Of a DNA stretch of 64,000 bases, positions 30,130 through 41,184 are shown piece by piece (position 1 is the stretch's first letter; each line of letters begins with the position of its first letter). The stretch is taken from positions 14,546,991-14,610,990 of the forward strand of contig NC_051092.1 of assembly GCF_901709675.1 (NCBI RefSeq), in the 5' to 3' direction. The DNA comes from Syngnathus acus (lineage: Eukaryota > Chordata > Actinopteri > Syngnathiformes > Syngnathidae). The position numbers and the translations under genes are program-made. The notes under the pieces were generated by a model, which had not been told where the DNA came from, did no database searches, and saw only the letters and a program-made list of their open reading frames with translations.

Positions 30130-32270
30130 TTTAACATTAATCTGTGCTGCACATTTGTGTCAATGTGAAAAAACACCACTCAAGCATGCTGATGAGCGAT
30201 TGAATATTTCCTGCTAACAAAACAAACTACATGTTGGGATTTGAAAACAACTACATAGCTTTGCCTCAGATCAAATCCACTTAGCTTAATGCTAACAAAT
30301 TATGCAAAATGACACGAATGGGCTAATGAATGTCGCTGGTGTCAGTCACTTCAAATATTTGTGAAAGTCGGCTTTTTTTGTACCTGTGTGTTGCACTGCC
30401 CCCCGGTGGCCGAATTATGCATACCAGAACGATCACATAATCATCAAACCGTTTAATTCTTCACGTTCTACTTATGTTAAGTACAGAGTGTGAGTACTTG
30501 TGTCACCTTTGACTTTTCTGGACGGTTGAGCGAACCCCTGTTTGAATTGGAACTCTTACGTAAGGCAAAAGTGCTAAAGGGCGAGACCGTTTTGGAAAGA
30601 GCAGCTCCGTTGCCACTCCCGCAGACAAAATGTGCTAGACGCTAACAGATTAGCTGCTCATCTGCCTCCGGCAAGTGACTTCGTATCTCGTCTTTCTTGT
30701 CGTCGTTTGAGAGCGACACCGCTGACCCGGTACTTGGAAACAAAAGAACCGATAGCGAGAACATCACGGGAGGGTGACGTGACCTCACGGAGAAGCGCTA
30801 TTTATTTTCTGGGACACTCGTGTGATCAACAATCTGTTTTGTTTCAGAATGCAAAGCTCAAATGTCCATGTGCATATTGTGTACCGCGTACACAATTGAG
30901 TAAACAAAGTTCACGTTACGTCCTGTGTTTGCGTCTTTGGGCCTTTGTCATTCACGCTTGGAGCTAATGTGTCTCGCTTACAAAATAGATATAGAATAGG
31001 AAAATTCTACTTGAATATTTGTATTGTATTCTGACCCCTTTAGGTTAACAATTGAAGCATCTGATGGCGCCCCTGCAGCTGATCCATCACCGACAATATT
31101 GCAGCAACTCCAAATTGATTGTTGACAGATTTCCAGTGGGCCTCTCTGTTTATTTTGATCCCTCGTGCTTTGAGCTTGTGACGAGAAAACAATCATCCAG
31201 TGTCATGTTAATGACCAAAATCCAGCACAAATGAGGTTACTGGGCCAACATTTCCTGACATTATTAGAGACCTTGGCCTCACTCGGTGTTGCCAATCTTT
31301 ATGCTGAGGGGGTACTATAAACCAGTAATAAAATAGAAACTAAACTACTAAATGGGGGAGGGGCTCTGTAATATTGCTGAGTAACTGTGAAATGCGCCCC
31401 CCCCACCCTGCTCCGCCACGCTTGTCGTCTTCGTCAGGCAAGCAGCTAACGTGCCATGATCAAGTAGCCCGGCCCGCTATCTTATTACTGATCGGGTAAT
31501 CTGCTTGGCACAAGCACTCTTTTCCATTCCACCTTACATAACGCCGCTGCTATGTTCACTTGTTTGGGCCCCTGGACAATTTCAAAGAGGATGTCTCGAG
31601 CTGAAAAGGGATTCTGTTCTCGTTTTGAGGATGTGTATCGTCCCATGAAGGCATAACATTTCAAAATAGAAAACCAGACGATGCTCTAACTCTGCTTTAA
31701 TTCAAAGCTGCAGATGTTGCTAAATAAAACTAGTCGAAGGTTTGTAGACGCAACACCTTTATCAGATGGTAAACTAATCCCGAAGCGCAAAGATTTAGGG
31801 TGGAAAAAAGCTGCGGAGATGTAGGTCAGTCCCTCGGGCAAAGTGAACTCACAGCAAGAAGAAAAATACTCTATAGTATGTTATGAATGCAAGTACGTAT
31901 TAGGCCAAAAAGAAGCTAAGGGAGGACATGCAGGTGGTTGGTGAGACAGAAGAAGATAGAAGACAGTGAGATGGAAACGATTAATTATGAATAATCCCAT
32001 AAGAATGAGAAATTTTTTTTTTTTATCAGAATGGACGATTTTATCAACAGAATCTGTTCATTAATGAAGAAAGAAAATGCACTAAAGTTTGCCTACAGCC
32101 GCCCTCGTGAGTAACCCTTCATTTTAATTGACGTAACATACGAATAAATAAAGAATATTTTCATAAAATGTAAAAACAACTTTTTAATAGTGTTGTTTGA
32201 AGTTTTCAGCCTTTTGTTTATGAGATGGCGTGATGAGGCTTGGGAGGGGGCGGAGTCACCCACAATGCAC
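30130..32270. other. Intergenic DNA between MITE and oaz2
   Basis: AT-rich with no recognisable gene. A small exon-like segment at 32030-32113 (bounded by TTTTTATCAG and GTGAGT) is discussed under findings. The C7 run at 31397 is a simple tract. Confidence 0.4.
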
Positions 32271-32284
32271 CGCGGCGTCTCCTT

Positions 32285-32293
32285 TATATAAAT
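32285..32293 (+). promoter_or_regulatory. oaz2 TATA box
   Basis: TATATAAAT is positioned about 25-30 bp upstream of a plausible start near 32315 and 202 bp before the antizyme ATG. A GGGGGCGGAG Sp1-like site lies just upstream at about 32245-32255. Confidence 0.6.
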
Positions 32294-32411
32294 AGCGCAA
32301 GCGCTTTCCTAGCAGTTTGTTGGCCGTAGCTGATTTCCTTTCCACCTTGATCGAAACAAAACCGAAGCACCCGGATAAAACTCGTTGGAGTTCGTCGAAC
32401 GCAGAGTTTTT

Positions 32412-32501
32412 ATGCCTAACCTTTTTGCTCCCCATAAAACTTTTTTATTCTTTCAAAAAAACAAAGACCGTAAAAAGCTGTCGTCGAGGCTGTCATGTTG
32501 A
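32412..32501 (+). promoter_or_regulatory. uORF overlapping the oaz2 start codon
   Basis: An ATG at 32412 opens a 29-codon frame whose TGA (32499-32501) lies just past, and out of frame with, the antizyme ATG at 32495. The uORF start has a weak context (TTTTTATGC). If this leader is transcribed as inferred from the TATA box, ribosomes using the uORF would bypass the antizyme start. Confidence 0.5.
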
Positions 32502-35500
32502 ACGCAGACGAAAGGTAGGAAGTGACTCGTGCTAATAATAATGTCACTTTGACCGCATTCCGAGGCAAAGCTTTTCTCCGGTGATGGGAAGGCGACCCCG
32601 CGCCTCCTAGAAAAAAACAACTTAAAAACAAACCTAGACTGACGACATGCTTGCTGTGTAATGTTTGGAAACATGTCGCGACTTCCTCTTCATGTTGAGT
32701 ACCTGGAATGTTCCATCGTGTCTCCGTGAAGCCCTTTTCCCTTCACGCAAACGAACTTTTGTTTTTAATGCACGACACTCTTTTATTCTTTAATCATATG
32801 ATTTAATACAGTGAGGACCTTTGGCCTTGACAAACATGGAGAATATGTCACCCAAATTGCAATTCCAATGTAGTGTAATGCAAATCAACAGAACTGGCGA
32901 ATGGTCTGTTGTGTAAATATACTTTTCCATGTTGGATTAAGTTGCATAGTTTTCGTACTGGAAAAAAAATTGTGGCCGAAAAAAAATACTTCACAAAGGC
33001 CATGAATAGGGAAAAGCTTGCTCCTCCAAATCTGTTGTATCGCCATCATGATACTGTAAAGTTTGAGTGATTCCAAATGAATGGTGCAGTATTGAAATGA
33101 GATGGGATCAAAGTCAAGTAAAAATTATCAAAAGACAAAACTCTTCATAATTCAAAACAAAAAGTTTTATAATTCGTTGCCTGCCTTTGCTATTTGTCAG
33201 CATCAAGCTCGCAGACTTTAATTGGTTTTGTGGTTTGGTGAAATGCTTCAGTTTGTTTTATATTCACTTTTATGATTGCGGCTGGTCGGCATTTCTTCCC
33301 TCAAGCACAATGGTGCAAATTGTAATTGTCTTCTTCGGCTTGGCTTTGAAATGTTGACTGCCAGTTGTAATTAGATGCAAACGTTGTCATTGATCGAATG
33401 CTGCTGTGGTTGCATCGTGGTGTTCTGCTTAAGCGACTCAAGGCAAATATTTTTTGGAAATGCCAGGTGGGCAAAACTGTTTTGGTTTTTCGCTTGACCC
33501 TCAATGGTCCGGATGTATAAGCGTAGTCACGGACTCCACGCCGAAGCGTCTTATGTGCGGCGGCGCTCAGAATTTCCGTCCGCCGAGCCCAAAGCATCCG
33601 AGCGTGCCGGCTTTGGCTTGAGGCCTCGCTTGGGCTTGGGGCGAGCTTGAATGCGTCACACTAGATGTGAAGTGCTTCTGGGCCAGATGCCAATGTCCTA
33701 ACTCGGCCTATCCATGTAGAGGTTAACGCTTTGGCTGCCAGCCATTTTCAAAGCGGCTTGATACGATTGCGGAGCGCTTTGGAATCATTGGATCCGGTTC
33801 GATATGGTGGAATTCCGAATCCATTATGGTACGGCTGAGTTTGAAGAAGGATGATGTAATGACGTTCTTGTGAACTTGTCAGTGCTCCAGTCTCTCGCTC
33901 CAATAAAGCATCATTTGAGTCTCCATCAATTTCAAAGTGAAGCGTTTATGATTCGATTCTGTACATCTTTTGAATCCAAACTGATTTTCTGATTCCAATC
34001 AGTTGTTGTCTCTCGAGACACACAGAGTAGTTTACTGAGTCTTTTTCCGTTCATTTTGAGAAGGCTTTTGATGGCAAAATGATTTTTTTTTTGCAATGGC
34101 CTGTTTGTTGTCAAACAAACTCACCTTATGGTTCTTCAAAGACATTCTTGTAAAGTTTCAAGCGCGACTCACGTGTTGTGTTCTCGGTCCATGTGCTGGT
34201 TTTTGTTTTGTAATGCGTTGGCTGGCCGCCGCGGTGCTTTCAGACACGCCCTGCCATGTCGCGCACACGCTTTTGTTTTTACTGTCTTGCTTGATGTGTG
34301 GAGTCTAGTAGTTTCAGATTAGACTGAAAGCAAAAACAATGTCGGCGGATGACTTTGAGGTGGGTGGGGCCAAGCCTTGTTTTGACTTGATTCACTTTGC
34401 GTCAATGTGTAGAAGAAATTAGGCCGCCATAGAAAAAGCCGCACGGGCTGCTGGTCGAAAGTCAATGTTTTGTTGTTTTGGGCTACTTTTGGTTATTTGA
34501 CTAGCGTTCAGGGTTCAGGATGGTGGGCACTCGCAACGCGATCAAGCTTTTTCTTATCTGCGCTTCTAATACAGCCAAACTTGCTTAAGTCAAACATTGA
34601 CAAGTTGGCGTTGGAGAAGCTGCCATGGAAATAGCTCACAAAAAGCCAGATGTGCTCAGAAATGCACAAGAAAAAAATAATCAAGCTATTTGACACTTGG
34701 CTTGTGCGCAAGATGATTTTTCAACTTGTTGCTCCAATTTTCTTCAAATGCAGATTTGCCGAAATGCAATTGAGTCGAAAGGCGGCATCCTCGCCTTCGA
34801 CGGCGCAGCGGCCGACTTCCACTCGCCTCCCCACTCTCCCATTGTGCCGTTGGAAGGCTTTCCGCTCTTCTCCAGCCAGGGATGTTTTGTTCCCCGCGTG
34901 TCTCTTGGCCGTCCTCCAAACACCTCAACGTTCATCCCTTCCCTTGTTTTCCTTTCAAACCAATCTTCCGATTCTGTCCAAGCGGCGGCAGGAAGGGCAA
35001 CGCTTCCCAACATCTCTGAATGTCTTCGTCACCAGCGTTGCTTGACCTTCTTCAAAACATAACCTAGATTCTGTTTTTAGGTTGACCTGGGCGACTATTT
35101 TGTTCGGGGAGGGGGGTCCGGTTGAAATGTCACAGTGTCACCTTTCACAACAAGCTGGTGCGTCCATTGGGTTCTGGCAGCGCAATGGAGAAAAAAAAAA
35201 AGACAAGGAGCTCTCGGTGGCAGCTGAGTCTTAATCGTTTCCTCCATCTGTGTCCTGCCCGTCTGTCTCTCCTCCCGTGATTCTTATCGTGACTTGCGAT
35301 GGCAAGCGCTGGTCCGGCGCTTCTCACGTTTTTTTTCTTTTTTTTTTTTACACCGAGTCGGGCCAGAATGGGAGCTGCGCTGGTCTTCATGGGCAGAAAA
35401 ACAAATATGCCGCACGTGACGTCTATGTCAACATTTGCTAGCAAACAAAGTTTGGTTGGATGGCTTCGCAATTGGGTCGCCGGCTCCCCTGCCTGACCCG

Positions 35501-38029
35501 CTTGGACACGAACGAGTCTGTCTCATGTCACCTAAGGCCGCGGCAAGTCAAGAGGAGCGCTGGCAGAAACCCCCGGCGGGCTATTTGCAGCGGCGTCTTG
35601 TCATGCCACCCAATGTGCTGGTTGGGAAGCTCCGCCTCTAATCACTGATGTCGTCTGCATAGCGATATGTATTCAACTGACCAGACCCAAATTTCAAGTT
35701 GAGCCCAAAATTTGTTGTAGTTTCTGTCTGGATTTGTGCTGATGTCAAAGCACGGCTTTTTGGCTCTTTCGCAATTTTCTTTCGCAGCGCGTTGCCACCC
35801 AGCATCCCGTTCATTGTCAGGGGGCGGAACTACTCGCCATTTTTTGGGGGAATGCGCTTTTTTGTTACTATCCAAGGTTGAGCTTGATTTTTATTTCTTC
35901 ATTCATATATTTATTTAATTTTTAATTTTATTTTTAATTTAATTTGATTTTTTAACAAAATGAAGTGAACTGAATTGATTTACTTACTTGTGGAAACGTG
36001 GCACACAGTTGCAAGTGTCAAAGATGTTTGAATGGGACGCTTGCACAAAGACCGAATGGGCTGTCTCGTCACACATTCGCCCTGGAGTCAAAATAATAGC
36101 TTTGACATTTTCGTTTCATTATTGTTTCTTTTTCATCTCCTTGTCCGCTTGCTGCCACACTTTTTGCATACACTGGGAGAACAAATAAAAGGTTGAGGAG
36201 AAAGAAAGTCAGATATCGTATCAAATGGATAGATTCTTTTCAATTCAGGAAACCGCCGCCCATCCACTCGTAAAGGAAAAAGTAAACAAGCATACGTGTT
36301 CCCTCAAACGCAACTCACTGGCGCGTTCTTTCTGTGCAGTTCGTGGTTATTGGGCTTGCGGCTTCCAGGCTCCGTTCCTCCTCCCCCAGGGCCTCAGTGG
36401 TGCTCCTGATGCCCCTCACCCACAGCTGAAGATCCCGGGTGGGCGAGGGACTTTCAGGGATCACGCTCTTGACGACGTGCTTCTACATAAGGTGAGCGAG
36501 AGTCAAACAACATTTCATACGCTTTTTTTTTTTTTTTTTTTTACACCTTGTAATGAAATGTAGAAATATAAAAACCCTTTTTGTATACATGTGAGGGCAG
36601 TTGTTTTTTTTGTTTTTTTTTTAAGTTTGTGTCCTTCAAATTTTGTCTCACTGGACACCAAAATGAGTTTTCTTAAGAAGAAGCCACACATGCGTTCACA
36701 AAATGACACGGTGACTTTTCTCCAATTAAAAATTGTACAAGTAAAACAATTGGACTTTCTGTAGAATTTTTTTTTGAGGGTTGAGGACATCGTAATGTTC
36801 TCTTATCTTCATCTGCACACAATTTTGTGCTTGACTTGAATCATTCAAGCTAAATTTCATCAATTTCAGGCATAATCAAACACAAGCTGCTGTGTTATTA
36901 GCACGCGTGTGTCGTAGGCCGCACATGTGACTCCGCCCGCTGGGGGAACCAGCCATAACCAACTAATTGTCCTTCACGTGGAGCTTATTGGCTTCATCAC
37001 CGTCATCTTGAAAGACACACACACACACACACACAAAAAAAGGCATCATCTGAATGCAGTTTTGCAATCAGCTGTGAATATTTTTCCACTAACTCAACAC
37101 GCCCAGTGACTGTTAATTGTTGCTGTGCCCATATGAACTCTGTTGCTAACCAAAACAGCAACAGTTCGCAATCACCTAGCCCAGCAGCTAGCACTTTAGT
37201 CGCCTAGCGAGCGACTCTGCCGCGAGCCTCGTCTGACGGAAGGCGCTGCTTACGCCCGCAGGATGACAAGTTGACGGTGACTCAGGCAGCGAAGGTGAAC
37301 GGGAACCCCTCGCCGCTGCGCTTCCGCTACCAGCTGAGCGAGCGCCGCTCGGCCTCTTGGGATACGGTGCTGTCAGAAGGTAGCCTCTTCCTGGAGATTC
37401 CTGCCGGGCCGCTGGCCGAGGGGAGCAAAGAAGGGTGAGGCAGGCGCTTGCTGTCAAAAGTTTGTGAGCACATGCACATCCGCCACGGGCAATCGGACGT
37501 CGGCTGCGCCACCGCAATATTATGTAAAGCGCTCGCAGCTCTTATGTAAAAGGAGAAGACTGCGTCATCGGCGTTGCTCACCCCCTCCCCTCACCCCTCG
37601 TCCGCCATCCACTGATGGATTTGTGTTTTCAGGCTCACCGCTTTGCTGGAGTTTGCAGAGGAGAAGCTGAAGGTGAACTCTGTCTTCCTGTGGTTCTGCA
37701 AAGGGCGAGAGGATCGACGTAAGATTTATTTTTTGATTCTGTGCACCGTAACAAGCTCGTTACAATTGTTGGCTCGGCCACCAATTGGACACTTGCCAGC
37801 AAAAAAATGAATAAATAAAAATAAGACATTACAACCCCAAAAAATAATCACTGATAAATTTCCATGAAACTCAAGGTGTTGTTTTTCACTGCCAGTGTCC
37901 ATTGTCAAGACGTTCCACTACATGGGCTTCGAGATGGTGAAGCCGGGGAACCCCTCGGTTCCGGCCCGCCCCGACTTGGCCTTCATGCTTTACTCTCTGG
38001 ACGTCGCTAGCAGCTCGGACGAGGAGTGA
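32495..38029 (+). CDS. oaz2: Ornithine decarboxylase antizyme 2-like, +1 frameshift gene
   Basis: Binds ornithine decarboxylase monomers, targets them to the 26S proteasome without ubiquitin and represses polyamine uptake. Coding exons: 32495-32514 (only 20 nt, encoding MLNADE plus two bases), 36340-36491, 37262-37434, 37633-37718 and 37896-38029. ORF1 reads MLNADESSWLLG... and ends PGPQWCS at the in-frame TGA 36407-36409; polyamine-stimulated +1 slippage at TCC-TGA (36404-36409) continues as DAPHPQLKIPGGRG. The full product is 187 residues (human OAZ2 189). Hallmarks: KLTVTQ, SLFLEIPAGPLAEGSKEGL, LLEFAEEKLKV, WFCKGREDR, IVKTFHYMGFEMVKPGNP, and the C-terminal RPDLAFMLYSLD...SSDEE. The MLNADESS start resembles OAZ2 (MINTQDSS), and the 2+1 phase at the exon 1/2 junction fits. 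Assignment to OAZ2 rather than OAZ1 rests on this start and the chromosome 15q-like neighbourhood. Confidence 0.92.
32515..36339 (+). other. oaz2 intron 1
   Basis: A 3825-bp intron, long for this neighbourhood, from GTAGGA to TTCTGTGCAG. It has no recognised gene. It holds several T-runs and a CpG-richer, CT-rich segment at 34780-35040 with overlapping open frames on both strands that I regard as chance. Confidence 0.6.
36398..36440 (+). promoter_or_regulatory. Antizyme programmed +1 ribosomal frameshift site
   Basis: The sequence TGG TGC TCC TGA TGC CCC TCA at 36398-36418 is the classic antizyme recoding signal: UCC in the P site, UGA stop in the A site, followed by U. Zero frame terminates at 36407-36409 and the +1 frame resumes with GAT (Asp) at 36408. 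The following 30 or so bases are GC-rich, where vertebrate antizymes carry a stimulatory pseudoknot; I did not fold it. Confidence 0.93.
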
Positions 38030-38792
38030 GCCCACCTTGACAGCCCCTCCCCACCTGCCATTTCCTAATACCTTAAGGATCAAGGCTCTTTTTTTTTTCC
38101 CCCTGTAAGACTGCGAATCAATTCGCTTGAAAGCAAGTTGTCACATGCCAGCTTTTACCTGACCCCCCCCTTCCTGCTTCCTTTTTCTTGACACCATCAA
38201 TGACAGAGCGTTGAGTAAGAAACAACTTTTTGAAGATTTGTTAACACCCCCCCCATCGCATCGCGTTGTTTTCAAAGTAACTTTGGGACAACTTTGTGAC
38301 GGCCACGTTGGGACAAAACATCATGTCGCCCTCCGCTTCATCGACAGGGATGTGAGTTTCAACCAACCTTTTATTTATTTTTTTCTTTACAAGTACTTAA
38401 AAGAATTCCGTAAGGCGTCAGTCATTCTGGTTCATTTGAATTTGTTGGCCAGTTCGATTTATCAACGTCAAGGGTCAGGGGTCAATATCCGAGAAGTCAT
38501 CAGATGGTCGACATCAATAAAGGATCGTGTGAGCCAATGAAACTGTTACAATGTCGGGTTTGGCTATTGTCACGCCACTTTTTTGACTCCACTAAGTCAT
38601 TGGCCAGTCTTAATTTATCCACATTTAAAATTTCTATATATTTTTTGTTGACATCGGCGAGGCGCTCGCAGAAAACATTTGTCGGTCTACTTGCAAGTAA
38701 GACCTGGTTACATCTTTGTGGCCCCATCTGTCTTCCCGACCCGTTTGTGCCTCATGAACGGACTTCACCTTTTAAGTCTTATGGAGTTAAGT

Positions 38793-39100
38793 TAAAAAGT
38801 TAAAGTCCCAATGATTGTCACACACACATCTGGGTGTGGTGAAATTTGTCCTCTGCATTTAACCCATCCCCATGTGATTTTAATCCATCCCCTGGGGGAG
38901 AGGGGAGCAGTGAGCAGCAGCGGTGCCGCGCTCGGGAATCATTTGGTGATCTAACCCCCAATTCCAACCCTTAATGCTGAGTGCCAAGCAGGGAGGCAAT
39001 GGGTCCCATTTTTATAGTCTTTGGTATGACCCGGCCGGGGTTTGAACCCACAACCTTCCAGTCTCAGGGCGGACACTCTACCACTAGGCCACTGAGCTGG
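38793..39100 (-). mobile_element. tRNA-derived SINE in oaz2 3' region
   Basis: Read on the minus strand, the right end begins with a tRNA-like head containing an A-box-like TGGCCTAGTGGTAGAGTG and a B-box GGTTCAAACCC. It then continues into a body ending with CTTTTTAAC-type sequence at the left. A 3' fragment of the same family lies at 11499-11657. It falls between the oaz2 stop and the likely poly(A) signal, so it may be part of the 3' UTR. Confidence 0.85.
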
Positions 39101-39519
39101 TTGGAGGAACATGTACCTGATTTTCAGCCCCAACGTTGGTTCCGCGTGCAAAACAGAACAAATAAAGCACTTCGGGGTGTTACCATCATATGCAATCAGC
39201 TGTAACGTCGCAGATGCGTACGTATGTAATATTTTTTTGATGTAGCACTTTGAACTCGATGCCAAAGACACTTTGATCTTGGCTTGGGGGTCGGGGGGGG
39301 GGGGGGCAACTTTTGTTTCAAAACATCTTCCCGGTCTAATCAATATTATGCAGTTTCTTTCCAAAGTTCTATTTTCTATGTGTATATATTTCTTAAGATT
39401 GGCATAGTTGAGGTATTTATTGTTTTGTTTCCCGGTGACAGTTTGCTTCCATTGTTGGACAGTCCACACTGTGGATAAGCTTGTCACTTGTGGTGGGGAA
39501 AATAATTGTAAAAAAAACA

Positions 39520-39525
39520 AATAAA
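39520..39525 (+). terminator. Possible oaz2 poly(A) signal AATAAA
   Basis: The first clear AATAAA downstream of the oaz2 stop that is followed by a T/GT-rich region (TTTTGCCGTGTCTG). It would give a 1.5-kb 3' UTR carrying the SINE. Assignment is positional. Confidence 0.35.
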
Positions 39526-39529
39526 AAGG

Positions 39530-41184
39530 TTTTAAAAATGTTTTGCCGTGTCTGCTGTTATCACAGAGAAGAAGAAAAAAAAAAAAGAGCAAAATTACCG
39601 GGAAAAAGTAGTGATTTGCTCCATTTATCATTTTATATTCTTTTAATAATATTGTAGCTCTAGAATGACTGTTAATGTATTGTCAGGACATCAACATTTT
39701 TTCAATATCTTGTTTTCAATTAAACTTGCACATCGTTGTACACTCTTATTTTTTATGTGATGTCCCAACCTCATTGAATTGTGGTCATATTTTTTGGTCT
39801 GTATTGTAGTGATTGGATTTGTGTCAATTAATGCCCATGACGGCCGCCGTCCTCTCCCGACCTTAATCTCAATCAGACATTTATGTAAAGTCAGCTCACA
39901 AGGGAGGACGACGGATGACCGCGGCCTTTCTCGGAAAGCGCTCGTGCCCTCGTGTTTGTCAACGTGCGGCTCACATCAAGCACTTTGAAATAAAAGCCTT
40001 ATTCTTAGCGCCTTGCTTTTAAAGGCCACGCGCTGAGGCATCGAGACAGTCGATGACTTTTGAGAGGTACAAAGCAGACTCAGTTTAAGCGGCACAGAAT
40101 CGGTTCAGAGGTGACAAGCGCCCGGGTGCGTAAAATACTGTGAAAGTAACCAGTTGTTTTTTTTAAGGCAAATGGATTTTACGCAATGGCCAGGTCAAAT
40201 GTGTTTGCTGAAGGCATTTATTCTTTATCTCTGTGAATAACACCCATTCCTGAGCAGTCATGACCTCTGAGTATGCATGTCCTTATTATACTGCCCCCAG
40301 GTGGCCAAGGTGCGCACAGCAGAGCACAACAATGGCCATTCAATTGCAGGAAAAAATGTGGTCAAAGTGTGAATAATATGTTGACATTCTATTCGTCTTG
40401 ATGGGTGGAATTTGCCCATGACCTTAACGACAAGGACAAGCGTGAATATTTGTTTGTGTGCTAATTCAACTGAAATCACAAAAGACCTTTGAACACAAAT
40501 GAAGAAAAGGGAAGACCAGTGTGTGCTCTTGGTTATTTCATAACAGCTCAAGTGTGTGTTACACAATCCATGCAGGATGCGTGAAGGCCATCTGCTGCAC
40601 TTTTGAGGCCGTGACACACTTTGAGTTTTTAATCTCTTCTTGTAACAACACTCTAATGTGGCACCTTCTCGTGGTCCGCTCGGGAAATAACGCTGCAAAT
40701 GCACAGGTCACATGCGGCCACCAGTGCTCTCCCTCATCGTGAACCACCAAGAATTTCCACATCTTTTTATAGCAGTTTGATTTACTAAAGAGCCATTTAA
40801 ATGTGTTTGCGTGTATACTTTTAAGATCAAGGCCATTCGGGTGATTTTAGTAATGATTTAAAATGTGCTCACACACATGCTTCCACGTGATCATATTTCC
40901 CCCAAATTACCAATATTATTCAAGTCTGCCCGGTGAGCGCCAGTGGACAAGTGACCCGAGTTTGCAGCAACGCTTATCCAGCAGCGCCCTCTTGTGGCAC
41001 GTTCTTGGACCTGCGGCTTCACCTTTAACGTCACGTATTTGTATCCGCCCATCACCACATCACACAAAGTATTGCTTTAAAACCTCACCAGAGCCTCCCC
41101 GACTAATTGGCAACATTTTTTTAAATCCTTGCAACTCTACAAATGACAACAGGCAACATTAATACAAAATAATAGTTTATTATT
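39530..41184. other. Intergenic DNA, no gene found
   Basis: AT-rich sequence without recognised coding potential. The 148-codon minus-strand frame at 40258-40704 has no motif and is treated as chance. No terminal inverted repeat partner for the Harbinger-like gene was seen here. Confidence 0.4.

Noticed and set aside
34697-35062. Overlapping 80-130 codon frames in oaz2 intron 1
   Set aside because: Overlap on both strands in a CT-rich patch, no conserved motif, no consistent splice signals.
38951-39631. 226-codon minus-strand frame
   Set aside because: Runs through the SINE and adjacent simple sequence; includes translated tRNA-like head and has no protein signature.
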